64,000 bases of DNA from assembly GCA_025266875.1 (NCBI GenBank), contig JALLLT010000011.1:961304-1025303 (forward strand). The letters are read 5' to 3'. This DNA comes from Fennellomyces sp. T-0311. Taxonomy: Eukaryota > Mucoromycota > Mucoromycetes > Mucorales > Lichtheimiaceae. This document shows, piece by piece, positions 11,301-22,853 of the stretch; the stretch's first letter is position 1; the number at the start of each line of letters is the position of its first letter. The translations under genes were made by a program, and so were the position numbers. Below the pieces are notes generated by a model that did no database searches, was not told where the DNA came from, and worked only from the letters and a program-made list of their open reading frames with translations.

Positions 11301-13178
11301 ATGTCTTCCTGTCTTATTACTGCCGATAAAATTGCTTCTGGCTCCAAGCGAATCATCAATGGAGGTGAATCTGTCCCGGAGGCTAAGAAGCGCAAATCCC
11401 TTACGAAACGGCAAAAACTGGCACTTATTTACAAGTATAAGCAGACAAAGTGGACGCAAAAGGAGCTTGCTTTATGGGCACAAGAGAAGTGGCAACTCGA
11501 CTTTGTTTCGAAGCAGTCCACCATTTCTGAAACTATCAGAGATATGGAGAAGCACTTTGCTATGACCGATGAGCAGCTCGATGGCAAAAGAAGCAAGCCT
11601 TGTGCGCAGCCCGATATGGAGAAGGTGCTTGCCCGATACGTCGATGAAATGGAAAGGCTCCAAATGCCTCTAAACTGGGAAGCAATAACTGTTCAAGCCA
11701 AATCGATTGCAAAACAGATGAATATCCAAGATTTCCAATTTTTAGATGGATGGCTCACTGGATTTGAGAAGCGTTTCGGGTACAAGTCCCGAGTTATGCA
11801 TGGTGACGCTGGATCAGCCGATCTGACAAGCAGCGATGTTCAGGAGCGTATCTTGGAAATCAAAGCCAAAATCAAAGAATATGGACCATCAAATGTCTAT
11901 AACTTTGATGAAACAGCTTTGTTCTACGCGCAAGTTCCACGCGGAACAATTTCAAAGCAACCACTTGCTGGCTTGAAGGATGACAAGTCGCGTATCACTA
12001 TTGCACTGACGTGTAACGCTGACGGCTCACATAAGCACATGATCTTCTTCATTGGCCATGCAAAGCAACCTCGCTGCTTTAAGCAAAGACCGCGTAAGTT
12101 ACATAAATGTGATGTATATATAATTATAATGCTTTGCTAATATGAGCCTTAAATACTTTTAGACGAGGCCAAGCTCCATTGGTACTGGAACAACTCGAAA
12201 GCATGGATGACAGCAGAGCTATTTGCTCTAATGATCCGACGCTTGGACATTGTTATGGGAAACTTACAAAAAAAGGTCCTTCTCCTACTCGATAATGCGT
12301 CAAGCCACAAGATCCCGAAACTAAACAACATTGAGGTTATGATGCTTCCACCAAACACGACATCAAAGATTCAACCTCTGGATCAAGGCATCATTGCAAG
12401 CTTCAAAAAGCAATATAGGTTAGTGATAATATGAGTCTGAAATGATAAAGTATATTGTAATATGCACTAGAGATTGGTATAACTAATATATAAATATTAG
12501 AGCAATCCAGTACCGTCAAGCAGGCATCAGGTTCAGAAAAGGCCAATTTGCCAACCTGTATGATGTAGATCAGTTGACAGCTATGAATTGGGCAAGCCAT
12601 GCCTGGGACTCGGTTACTCCGGAAACCATCCAGAATTGCTGGAACAAATCTGGCTTATTAGAAGCTGACGCAGCAGATGAGTCCAGAATTAACTCAGCAG
12701 CTGCACTCGCAGATAAAATTTTGTCAGATGAACTTGACGAAGCGATTCTGACAGTTGACAGTGACTCTTGCGGAGTGGAAGAGCTAGACCTTATTCCGGA
12801 TGAGAAGTCTCAGGACATCCATGCGACTATATCACTCAACGAAATGGTCAATGATGTGCTGATTGATCGTGAACTTGGTACGTTGCATCCAGAAGAAGGG
12901 TAAGTTTTAATCCTGATCAGTTGCTAACGTGTAAGATAGGTGAGGACTCAGATGCAGTTGCACAGAGACAAAGACATGAGGATGGCGATGGCGCTGAGCA
13001 AACTCCGGTTTATACCAAAGCGGAACGAAAGCGCCACATAAAGGAATTCCTGGACATGGTCGTGGTTGAGGATGAGATAGATGTAGATATCATCCGACTT
13101 CTTCGTAGAAAGATTCAGAAATTAGAGTCGGAAGAGCGCAATACCACACACCAAACCAGTATTCTTTCCTATTTCTAG
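11301..13178 (+). CDS. Tigger/pogo transposase, 554 aa, apparently intact
   Basis: Four exons, 11301-12093, 12163-12418, 12501-12877 and 12940-13178, with introns of 69, 82 and 62 nt; phases 1, 2 and 1 all agree. N-terminal helix-turn-helix regions of CENP-B type are visible (LTKRQKLALIYKYKQ; DGWLTGFEKRFGYKSR). The DDE_1 core has YNFDETALFY, LLLLDNASSHK and PLDQGIIASFKKQY, giving the three catalytic Asp residues. The C-terminal exon ends in a charged helix. The third intron was placed at cttg/gtacgt because the same site is used in copy 2 and it alone keeps frame. The enzyme cuts and pastes at TA sites. No stop or frameshift is seen, but the left end of this element is split by the DIRS insertion. 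Confidence 0.9.
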
Positions 13179-13355
13179 AAATAAAAGTCTATCATTGGTT
13201 CGCTCGACATAACGATATCTGGGATCAGGAGTATCGGATATCGGTATATCAAAATTAACGATATTTTACTGCTCCCCGCACTGGGGAATTGAGAATTGTA
13301 TCGTTATATCGAAATATCGTTATATAGAGTATCATTATATCAAGCGACCACTGTA

Positions 13356-15570
13356 CAATATTTAATTTCAGTTAGAATAGCGCGACTTGTCACGGGTCTG
13401 GTGCCGAAATAGCGGTGCATAATTGAACGATTAAATGGCGTGTCTAAATCAATGCAAAGGTGCATTACCCATGTTTGTTTCTGGCCACCAATATTTTATA
13501 ACCTTACAAAGCTCAAGGTCGCCGTTGCGCAAAAAGCTTATACCGTGGACCAAGCAAATTACCCGTGTCTCATTTTAAAATGATATTGGTCTCGCTGATG
13601 CAAATAACTTACAAGAATGGGTCGAAAAGCATGGCGATGAGACATACAATATGACCCGCCGATCTACTATCAGTTAGCGAACGCTCAGATCTACTCACCA
13701 ATGTATTAAGCCCTACGATCACTTATACCAAGGTCATACCGAAAGAGTAATACAAAAAAGTCAGTCAGCTTCTTGGCACTCCTCATATTTATTAACCTTC
13801 ATACATGTTCCTCAACATATCCCGCTTTATAGTTATTATGTCACGCTAGGGTTGTCGAAAGGAAAGGCACACTCTTTATTCAACTTGTAATTCAGTATCA
13901 CTATCGCTTCAGCACCTCGATTCCGTATGCAGTCAAGAGCCTGTTACTACTCAGCTTCTCTATCTCGTTTCCCCTGGTTCCCATGGAGTAGCCATGGCAA
14001 CAAAGTACTGATTCTACCAGGCGCGTTGAAATCCTGGAGTTTTAACATAGATGGCACCGCATACAGGAGTAGGTTGAACCGGACGAGAGCTTGAGGTAGT
14101 GACTTTGTCTAGGCAAGGAAACATAGATATGTGGACCACCGGACGCCTTGAGGCAACAAATTCTTGAATACCGTACGAATCGACAACGAAGCATACCAAA
14201 GTCCTGTATCTGTGGCCCGTGGACATGCTGGCTTTCGTTATCTTGAAGCTCATATAATGATCGAAGGACTGTTCTGTAAGTGAACAAATCAGAAGTATCT
14301 GTGTCCATGTGGAGTATCTTCCTAAATGATATAAAAAGTTGGTGTTTGTTCTCCGAAAAAACACGGTATTGCTATAGTGGCGACGTTTTTTAAGCATATT
14401 TTTCTTTCAAGCGCAATACCACATTGTCAAGCAGATTTAAGTGCGTTTACATAAACATTTTTATAAACTGATTGCTTGGTAGTTACCTCTCTGCATATCC
14501 CAAAAAAGCACAGGAAAAATGAATTCAATATTTCGATTTTACAAACGCACATTCCACTCGTTGCTGGCTGTTCTGCCGTATCTTTTATATCGAAAGCACT
14601 GGCATTTCATGATCCGTTTTCGAGCGAAATTTTGCGTGTTACCAAATGGCTCCCGCATGTGGGCCAGCATTAACCTCATTATCTTGCACCAGTCAAGCTG
14701 CCACTCCACTCATCACTCATCCATAGCACTTGGATTATCGATTCTCATTTCATATTATCAGGTGATTTGATGGACCCCAATGAATTACCTAGCCACCTCT
14801 CTCAAACCTTCATTGTTTTCAGATATATATGCTGAAAACCATACTAAAATGTGATGGCAGGCTGCGCTTAACATTCTGTATCTTGCGTCAAAAAAAGTAT
14901 AATTCCGTGTTTGTGTTTTAATTGGACGAGACTAGTGCTAGCTGAGCCGGAATAAACAATGGCATATCCAAATGTTCTTACGCTCTGCAACGACGGTAAA
15001 GTCATTGGCGATGAGTATTGCTTCATATAACTTGTGGGTATATGCGGTATATAGCTGATCGCTTTCCATGCATAATACGTTATGTTACTTCAGTCTACAC
15101 TATTGTTTCTAAAGTGGAGGCGAAAGTGATACAGGTTTCTGTAGCACGTGAAGCACTGTGTTGCTCTGACTATATGGGTTTTGCAAAGGGACAATATGAG
15201 CACAATGTGTAGGAGTTGGAATGTGAGACCTATTAGCATACGTGGCGCGATAGGCTCTAGAACTATCTCTTCCAGGGGTTTGGCATGTGCACCGGGGGGG
15301 GGGTATAGCAAAAAAGACTTGCTTCGAATGCTTACTTGTGGTTAATTAGACAAGACAATGAATGGGTACTCCAAAGTGGGCAAGAGCGCCGCTGATGGAT
15401 GCGCTACCATGATCCAGCGTGCTGCAGCATAGGAGGGATGACATAAGGAGCAAGGAGGCGCTGACTGAATGAAAATTGCATATCAAGTCACACCAATTTT
15501 TTTTGGTTCTTTTCTCTCTTTCGTCCAGTCAAAAAAAGCAATACAGCGTTTTTTTTCTTACTGGAACAAG
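13356..15570. other. 2.2-kb region without a recognised gene
   Basis: AT-rich, with short open frames only; the longest (14014-14397, minus) matches no family I know. A G-run lies at about 15294-15303. The last 300 bp must hold the tra2 promoter. Confidence 0.4.
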
Positions 15571-17016
15571 ATGGTAAGGCAGAGATCCGGCTCTCATCTA
15601 CATTATTACGCGTCGCCATGTGATAATTAATATACAATCTAACTTGCGTAGGAACGGTCGCCGTCTAGAGAACGCTCACCTGCTCCCGCCGAGCCGTCTG
15701 GTGACAACAACCGCTCACGCTCTCGCTCACCGTCTCGCTCTCGTTCTCGCTCATACAGCAGGAGCCCATCACCTCAACGTGAACGTTACAGCCGCTCCCG
15801 CTCGCGTTCGCGAACACCTGTGTCACGCTCTCGCAGTCGCAGTCGATCATCGTCGCGCTCTTACCGTCGCCGTCGATCGCCTTCTGCCTCCCGATCGAGA
15901 AGCCGTGATCGCAGAAGAAGATACAGACGAAGGTAAGATCCTCGGTTTTCTTTTTCATTCTGTCTTTTCAATTGTATCCGTTCCTTTCTTTCCGTTTCTT
16001 TAATTACACATGCGAGAGAAACCCCCTTTGGACACATTTTTTTCTCAATCGTTTTGTTGACCGTGCTCTGGGCTTTTTATAAAGCATTGGCAAGAGCTGG
16101 GATAAAGGGAGTAAATAAGAAAACAAGATAGCAAGAGAGACGCGCAAGATGTTACCCTCCTTCCCCCAAGTCCTTCAAGATTTTTATGTTTTTAAAATGC
16201 AAGATTCTGACCGACCTCGTAAAACAGCCCTTCGCCACGTCGTGGCAGGTACAGCCGCTCCCCACCGCGCCGCCGCTTCTCCTCACGCTCGGTCGAACAA
16301 CGCAAAAGGTACGTTGCGGAGCAACACATCACCAACAGCAACGCTGACCGTTGTCATGTTAGTCGTAAGGAAAAGGAATTCCATGGCACGAGGGTAAGCT
16401 AAACAGATGGTCCATGGCATGCATGCTGCTAACGCTTTGTTTTGCCCAGGATGCACCTGAAACATCCAACATCATTGGTGTGTTCGGTTTGAACTTGCGA
16501 ACGCGTGAACCGGATTTGGAGGAGATCTTTTCGCAGTACGGACAATTGGAACGAGTGACAGTTGTGTACGATCATCGAGTAAGTTTTTCTCACGCGCATG
16601 CTATGTATATACACTTACACACCAATCACAGCACAAACGCTCTCGAGGTTTTGGTTTTGTCTATTTTACAAATCAAGAAGACGCAGCTCGCGCACGAGAA
16701 GCGACCAACGGCATGGTAAATGCTCTACTTGTTTCTTTCAGTTTGGGGTGGCGCTGACTGTTTACTGGTCCTACAGGAAATTGACAATCGCCCTGTCCGC
16801 GTCGACTACTCTGTCACGCATCGCCCTCACACGCCTACACCTGGTGAGTACATGGGCGAAAAGCGCGGGGGTGGTGGTGGTGGTAGCGGCAGTGGTGGTG
16901 GCCGCTACTATCGAGACCGCCGATATCGACGCCGCAGCCGGTCTCGATCCCCTTACTATCGCAGAAGACGCGGTTCTTACCGATCGAGAAGCCGCAGCCG
17001 CTCTTGGTCTCGCTAA
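15571..17016 (+). CDS. tra2: Transformer-2-like SR splicing factor, 282 aa
   Basis: Seven coding exons: 15571-15573 (ATG only), 15652-15932, 16228-16308, 16363-16393, 16450-16578, 16632-16715 and 16777-17016. All splice sites are GT..AG and all phases match. Layout is RS domain 1 (residues about 2-125, many RSRS repeats), one RRM, then a Gly-rich linker and RS domain 2. The RRM has RNP2-like IIGVFGL and RNP1 RGFGFVYF, and the Tra2 signature linker [13 protein letters not shown] follows directly. Tra2 proteins bind GAA-rich exonic enhancers and promote splice-site use in the nucleus. The 295-nt second intron is long for this locus and could be alternatively spliced, as animal Tra2 genes autoregulate; that is inference. 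Confidence 0.93.
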
Positions 17017-18951
17017 TTCGTTCAGCTGCACAGCAATCGCTTTTTCTTTTTTTTTCTCTCTCTCTCTTACGAATTTCATAAAAACCAAGCCAAAAAAAAT
17101 GTTTATTGATATCAGAAGATTGTGTGCACATGCAGATCCGCCATAATAAACCCTCGTCGCTCCATGCCCTTCCCCACCATGCCGTTGAAGATGTAACTGT
17201 GTCAGACCCATCTAATACATTTCGACAGCTACGCTCACCATGAACCTCATTTCGGCGACTAAAATAGCGTAAATGTTTGTTCACATGTGATCATCGGCCA
17301 TGACTTGAAATAATATAGATCATGAGAGTACCTCGATTCCCTCGACAAAAAATGAAGCTTGAAAGAAGCTAACTTGCCTCCACTTGCCAACCAGTAAAAT
17401 TTGAACACCCAGCTCCAGTTCTTTAAAGTGCTTTCGATCAGTACTATTAGACCGGTCTGAACAACATGTCTCTGTGAAGAGAGACGTTTTACATCGTCTT
17501 CTTGTCGATATAGTGCCAATTGGAAGCTTATACGATGTTTATAATATTATCTTTAGCAGGATATCATCACTTTATTAGCCATCACTCAGCACGGATAGGG
17601 TTTGATTAAGTTGTTTTTTTTAGGGGAGTCACCCCGCGCACAGAAAAACCGGCCCAGGTGGTATATATGGGGCCGAGGGAGTTTGTTTTTTAGAAGATTA
17701 CCGCAGGGGAGCTTTTCAAAAAAAAACCTTCAATCGCTCTTTTTTATCACCTATAGCGTTCATATATGTATATTGATAAAATATATAAGGTCGATAATGT
17801 TATTCTATCAACTTGCATTCAGGTGTGCTGTTATATCACTACGTCTTACTGCATAGATCCCTGATTTGACTGCAGCCATAACTGATAATATGGGCACCTA
17901 GATCGTTGATTTTACCCAGGACATTAGACTCATCCATTTGAGCGGTTTAGAGTCTCGGATGCCCAAGAACATATGTGACATGACTTTTGATGCCAGCCTG
18001 TTGTAGGCTTTGGATCAATTGTTAGAGATGTTACCACTACGGGTTTTAAATCGTGGCAAAACAACGGGATATCTTAAAATTATCTTTAAGTGCGGCAAAG
18101 CTTCACAACGCTACGGCAAATCTTCTCTAGTATTTTAGCGATAAACTTGTTGATTCTTAATCCAGGAGAGTTTTACATCGATTGTACATATATATATGTC
18201 CATCCGAATCTTACTGCGTGCTAATAAAGCTATATGTGGTCACTACGGGAAATCTTCAGAAACCTGTGGCATATCTACTCTGGTCGGAGGACTTAACGTG
18301 AAAAATTAGACTCGTTTTCCTTTACTCTTCACACCCATCCACGGCTTCCTCCCGAACTGACCACGGCACTGGCCAAGGGCCAGGCCGCAAAAATAAACCT
18401 ATTGATAGACATGTTGGCAGCCCCACCAACTTTCCCTTTTTTCCTTTCTCTCTCTCTCTCTCTCCCTCTTGTATTATCATATCATATATATTATCATTAT
18501 CAGTATTAAAAAAGATGTACAAAAACCAAAAACAATAAATAATATAAAAACCCGAAACCCACAAGTACCTCAAACACCCACAATTACCCGATAGAGTAGC
18601 CCAGTAGCCAGAATCTTCTTTGCTGCGGCACTCTACATCTCAATTACTGCGGCAGCTGCGCCACCACTAGCCAGCAATTAGCCTGCATTAACAACACCAA
18701 TCACCTTTACCCCCACTGCTGCGGCAACTACACCATCATCAATTGGTTACCGTACGCACCTATCACAGCTAGAATAGCTAGTGCTGCGCCATTGTATCGA
18801 AAGATATAAATAAGAAGTGCTTTTCATTAAATAAACATTGGTCAATTGATTACATTTATCAACACCCCAACCTAAATACTTCATAGTTATCACTGTTGTT
18901 TAGTGTCCTGCAATTAGGATTACTGTTTATCGATCAAGCAATAAAGACAAT
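17017..18951. other. Gene-free region with a TC microsatellite
   Basis: No gene recognised. It holds the tra2 3' flank, AT-rich sequence with T-runs near 17613, a (TC)9 tract at 18447-18464, and a stretch with repeated CTGCGGCA words (about 18620-18730). It may be the 5' part of the decayed element that follows. Confidence 0.4.
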
Positions 18952-19821
18952 TTGCTTTACTACCCATTTTCTATTTTCAATCCTCAATCCTCTTTAGGAT
19001 CCCTTTATACAAACGTCCGTAACAAACGATATTGTTGCTGGTGCTCACTATATTTTGGTGTACTCAACTACCAATTTACACAACAACCGACTACTGTACA
19101 CCTGACTCAAAACGGCGCCAACACTATCAATCTACCTCGCCTATCTTACACTAAGATAGTCCAAAAGCACCGCGAATCGCTGATGCATATCGAAGTGGAA
19201 TCATATCTCTCTCCTGACGATACAGACGCGCACAAAACCACCAGAATTTTGACATCGAACCTATGGCGTGTTGGCGGCTCTCCAGCATCAGATCACAGCA
19301 TCTTCTTTGACTTGAGCAGTCGTTCCGAACACCTACAAAAATTGGTGAATTTGCCGCGCAGTCGTATCCATGTAACACTGGGGGCTCCATCGAACGAGAA
19401 GGGCCTCGAGCCATTCTCCAGCTGTTCTTTGAAGAGCCATCCGAGCTTGAGACCGCCTTGCAAAAAGGGTTGGTTTTCAAGAACAACGTCGTCATCAAGC
19501 CTTGTCGTGCTTTAACTGACGACACTCAGCTCATGAACGTCCGTATCTCTCGTCTCCCTTTTATGAATGAGAAGAAGCTGAAGGCTGGTATCATCGAAAG
19601 TTTCAGTCTCTATGGTTGTGTTCTCGATTGTGGTGTGTATAAGCACGCCGAATAGGGTCTCTTCATGGGAAACGGATTTGTCATCCTCGACCGCCAACCC
19701 ATCCCCAATGAACAACTCTATAGTGACATGGATCATATCATCTCTTGGTCTACGACATCCTGTAACAGTGCAGACCACAGTATACTTTCAATCGTGTACG
19801 TTGCTGCGAGTCGGACAATGT
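18952..19821 (+). pseudogene. Decayed LINE ORF1-like protein
   Basis: The first frame (to about 19392) includes LTQNGANTINLPRLSYTKIVQ and DHSIFFDLSSRSEHLQKLV. A shift then leads into EREGPRAILQLFFEEPSELE...NVRISRLPFMNEKKLKAGIIESFSLYG, broken by TAG at about 19653 after YKHAE, and resuming GLFMGNGFVILDRQPIPNEQ. The C-terminal part looks like an RRM-type fold as in gag-like ORF1 proteins of fungal LINEs; I do not see the zinc knuckles, AP endonuclease or RT that would prove this. It is a truncated, dead copy if the family assignment is right. Confidence 0.5.
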
Positions 19822-20602
19822 AAACAATAACCCGAAGGTGGAACCGTTATATGAGAGTATAAACGATAAGGATTCCTGTATCCAGGAACCCTGCTTTATA
19901 TATACATCAGATATTAGGGGGTAATAGCTAAGGCGTCTATGATCTACAATCTACGAATTCCATCTAAGCTATATGTAATCCTAATATCCTTATCCAACCA
20001 TGCGCCATATGGGTTGTCGCATGCTACGTCTATCAATATGGTATATGGATACTGCATGGCGATCAACCGGGTTGCAGGTTGGATAACGTCTGCAATGGTC
20101 ACACCATTACAGTGGATCAGCAAAATGGGCGAAGAAAATAAAAGAATAAAGATGACTTGAAAAATGCCTTTATTGTCTACAATAATGGGGAATATTTATA
20201 TGTTTTTCTACTAGTTGGTTATACTAAATATGTGATAGAGATATATGCGTTCAACAGGAAAAGAGCTACGTTTTACATTGACCAGAGACTACGTCTCGAA
20301 GAGATCGTGTCTATACAAGAAGCAACTACGTGTTCACGGTGGTACAGACCAAAAAAGGAATGCCTGCCATTTCTGGCTACGACACCATTGTCGTAGCCGT
20401 TTTCAGTGAACTCCTACATACAGTCGTTCTAGTTCCAAACGATAAAATTTTCTGAGGATTTGGGAAACCATGTGGGAAACGCTCGTTATTGGATGGCAGA
20501 ATAATCAACCGAGTGAAGGTCGCACAAACTAAAGGGCAAAAAAGTCCAACAGAACCAAAAATAGAAAGTCTCGTTCAAAAAGAATCCTTCATGTCAAGTT
20601 TT
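19822..20602. other. Gene-free stretch with a 9-bp stem hairpin
   Basis: No gene. A perfect inverted repeat GGCTACGAC-ACCATT-GTCGTAGCC lies at 20375-20398, about 200 bp past the 3' end of the transposase-like gene at 20603-21937. It could be a terminator-like or element-end structure; function unknown. Confidence 0.4.
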
Positions 20603-21937
20603 TTATTGTTCCAAAGAGTAATCAGCAAAATTCTTAATACATTCATCCACCCAAGACTGGCAATCGTTTTGACTGACCGATTCGACAGCCTCCGTCATCC
20701 TCATAGCCAGGTTATCATTGACTCCAAGTGGGGTTCTTTTGATGCTTGCCTTCACCTTCTCCCAAAAGGGACGGCTGGGATTGAAGAGGGACGATTTTAA
20801 GGGAATAAGAAGAACCCTGTGCTTGGCCTTCTTGATTGTGCCGATGACTTTCTGGTCTCTGCTGTCAGAGGGATCTTCCAAGATGAAGTAGAGATTGAGC
20901 TGCTGCTGTTCCTTAAGGATCTGGATCACACTGTTAACAAAATACCAAAAATGGTCCGCTCGTGTGCCTTGAGCAGATCCTTGTCTCTCGAGATTCGGCA
21001 GCTTCTTCATGTTTGAAGTTGGGATCGCATCCTGGGAAAACGCCAAAACGCCATCGGCATTCATACACACGAAATTCTGCAATTGAATGCAAGCGTTCTT
21101 TTGCTTTTTTGGTCTTGTCTTCGCAACCTGGAGATTGGTTCTGGACAGCTTGCACCCGTCGAAAAAGATACACTTGCCATAATCAACCTTGTTTCCCAGC
21201 AAGGCACTCACATACTCCTTCTGTGCAGCATCGACAATCTCCTTCTCAGCTTGGAATATCAAAGGTTCATCAGCGATATGGATGTTGAACGTGAGGTTTT
21301 GCTTTAGGTAGGGCTGAACAGCTTTATTGGTCACTTGCTGGTCTATACAATTGTGGATTGTCAATATTTATCGATCCACTGGGATATTTTGATAATCACC
21401 TGGATATCCTCGGCCTAAAGCATCGACTACTTCTTTCAAAACGATTTGAGGGCCACAAATTTCAACTTATCAACCCCGCAAGTCCTCACAAGTCTCGCCA
21501 CGTCCAGCAGGTCTTCAAAATTTAGGGTGATTATGCCCTACATATTCTGCAAGAAAGGATTTCTGTTCACGTGAAAGCTCGACAGATGATACTTCTGCAC
21601 GTGGCTTCCAACCAGGCGTGACGTTTGGATTGGCTTGCAGTATATCACGATATCTATAGGCTGATGACGAGGAAAGCCTATAGTCTTCCAATGCTTGATG
21701 GACGGTTACCCCGTTATACTTGATCGCATCAGTGAACTTTCCAATACGGGCAGAGTTGTGTCCGATACTAGTTTTTAGAGTCCACACATACTCAGGAACA
21801 TCATCTTGTGACATTGCTTCAGACTCGTTGGATTCATTTTCGGTAGCAGGGCTCTCAGACATGACTGCATCCATACCAGTTGGGCATTCGCGGTAGTAGT
21901 ACTTTCCAGCCTCGTAGTAGAAAAAGTTGCGTTGCAT
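20603..21937 (-). pseudogene. Tc1/IS630-like DDE protein with degenerate catalytic sites
   Basis: Two open parts, 21937-21515 and 21364-20603, are separated by about 150 bp with stops in all frames. The first has an acidic N terminus and a helix-turn-helix-like region (YNGVTVHQALEDYRL; LSREQKSFLAEYVG). The second has the DDE fold order: KCIFFDGCKLS, LYFILEDPSDSRD and NPSRPFWEKVKASIK, corresponding to VFIDE, DNAxxH and NPIExxW. The first Asp survives; the second and third sites are changed. It shares architecture with the two transposases of the 25157-43257 element, so it is probably a relic of that family. A splice rescuing the middle was not found. Confidence 0.6.
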
Positions 21938-22017
21938 ATTTTACGCTAAAGTAGTTAAAAGGAAATGCTTCAAAGAGACACCTTATATATAAAATTTATG
22001 TGACACAGGTGACCTTT

Positions 22018-22536
22018 TTATTGTAACTGTGGTCTAATTATCTCGTCGAAAAACTGGTGAACGTCTGGATCTGTACGAGCTGAACGGACTTTTGGCTTTC
22101 TCGGCCGGAAAACCTTTGGAACTGGTGGGTACCCATGATTTTTCACCAGGTCATGCAGCAAACCACTGAGCGCCTTTTGCTTTATACTGGATTGAGCTGC
22201 TGCCACTGGAATCCCGATCTTTTCAACATACACCAGTTCCAGGGCCGTCTTTACCTTCACTGCATCATACGAATTGTAAGTGCCTCTCTTCTGGCGTGAC
22301 ACCTTAACCTTCTTGGTGCTGATAGGACGAGCTGCTCTACCAAGGGCCATACTACCAATACGTTTGGTCATTTCAGCATCCACGTCAGGCATTGGTTGAT
22401 CTTGACACTCTTGGTTGGCATCTTCATCCTGGGTAGGCTGCTCTCCCAGTGGGAGCTCTTGAAGGGGCATGTCAACTTGCTTTTTAAATGAAATGGCGCT
22501 GAAAAAACTCACCTTGATCATCGGAAAAACTGTCAA
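22018..22536 (-). CDS. Unrecognised basic protein, possible transposase N-terminal domain
   Basis: The open frame ends in TAA at 22020-22018. The likely start is MPLQELPLGEQPTQDED (about 22470) or the first Met at 22536, with a possible 5' intron beginning gtgagt after MTVFPMIK. An acidic N terminus is followed by a basic patch (RPISTKKVKVSRQKRG) and helices (YDAVKVKTALELVYVEKIGIPVAAAQ) that look like a helix-turn-helix of IS630/Tc1-type proteins. It lies 81 bp upstream of, and on the same strand as, the degenerate transposase, so the two may once have been one gene. Function unknown. Confidence 0.45.
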   Translation of the reverse strand: MTVFPMIKVSFFSAISFKKQVDMPLQELPLGEQPTQDEDANQECQDQPMPDVDAEMTKRIGSMALGRAARPISTKKVKVSRQKRGTYNSYDAVKVKTALELVYVEKIGIPVAAAQSSIKQKALSGLLHDLVKNHGYPPVPKVFRPRKPKVRSARTDPDVHQFFDEIIRPQLQ

Positions 22537-22853
22537 CCCTCCTCAACCCTTCTCAACCCTGTCAACCCCAATTCACGGACCCCCCCACCTTCAAATGTGC
22601 TCTCAACATTGAGCGGGTTTATAAACCCTTCTCAACGTTCAGTCAACGCACCACAACGTTGTAGCGTATTTATAAATCATGTAAATGTTAGGAAGATTAT
22701 TTAGCTGGAGAGCCTTCACGTGAGCCAAGTCAATTATATAGTGTATACACATTCTTTCCAACCCATTCACAGTACTATATATATACTGTATACGATATTT
22801 TCTTTCAAAATATGGACGGTTTATTCGTTTGGACATACAAACAGCTATTTACT
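22537..22853. promoter_or_regulatory. CAAC-rich palindromic upstream region
   Basis: Seven TCAAC words lie between about 22528 and 22650, several in CTCAACCCT repeats. There are perfect palindromes CTCAACATTGAG-type (CTCAA/TTGAG), GGGTTTATAAACCC (22615-22628) and ACAACGTTGT (about 22652). GGGTTTATAAACCC contains a TATA-like core. It lies directly upstream of the minus-strand frame at 22018-22536. Confidence 0.45.

Larger units (their letters stand above)
7501..13353 (+). mobile_element. Tigger/pogo element 1, with a DIRS element inserted in its left end
   Basis: The terminal inverted repeats begin CAGTGGCCGCTTTATATAAC on the left and, read inward, CAGTGGTCGCTTGATATAAT on the right. Both ends are rich in repeats of TATCGTTATAT. 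A TA duplication sits at 7499-7500 and 13354-13355. Removing the DIRS insert leaves about 2.3 kb, a normal Tigger size, with one transposase gene at 11301-13178. A second copy lies at 55800 onward on the other strand. Confidence 0.9.

Noticed and set aside
14014..14397. 127-aa minus-strand frame
   Set aside because: No recognisable motif, overlaps another equally long frame, and lies in an AT-rich spacer.
16771..17284. Minus-strand open frames over tra2 exon 7
   Set aside because: Shadows of the Gly/Arg/Ser-rich coding sequence; no domain, and they cross the tra2 stop and 3' flank.
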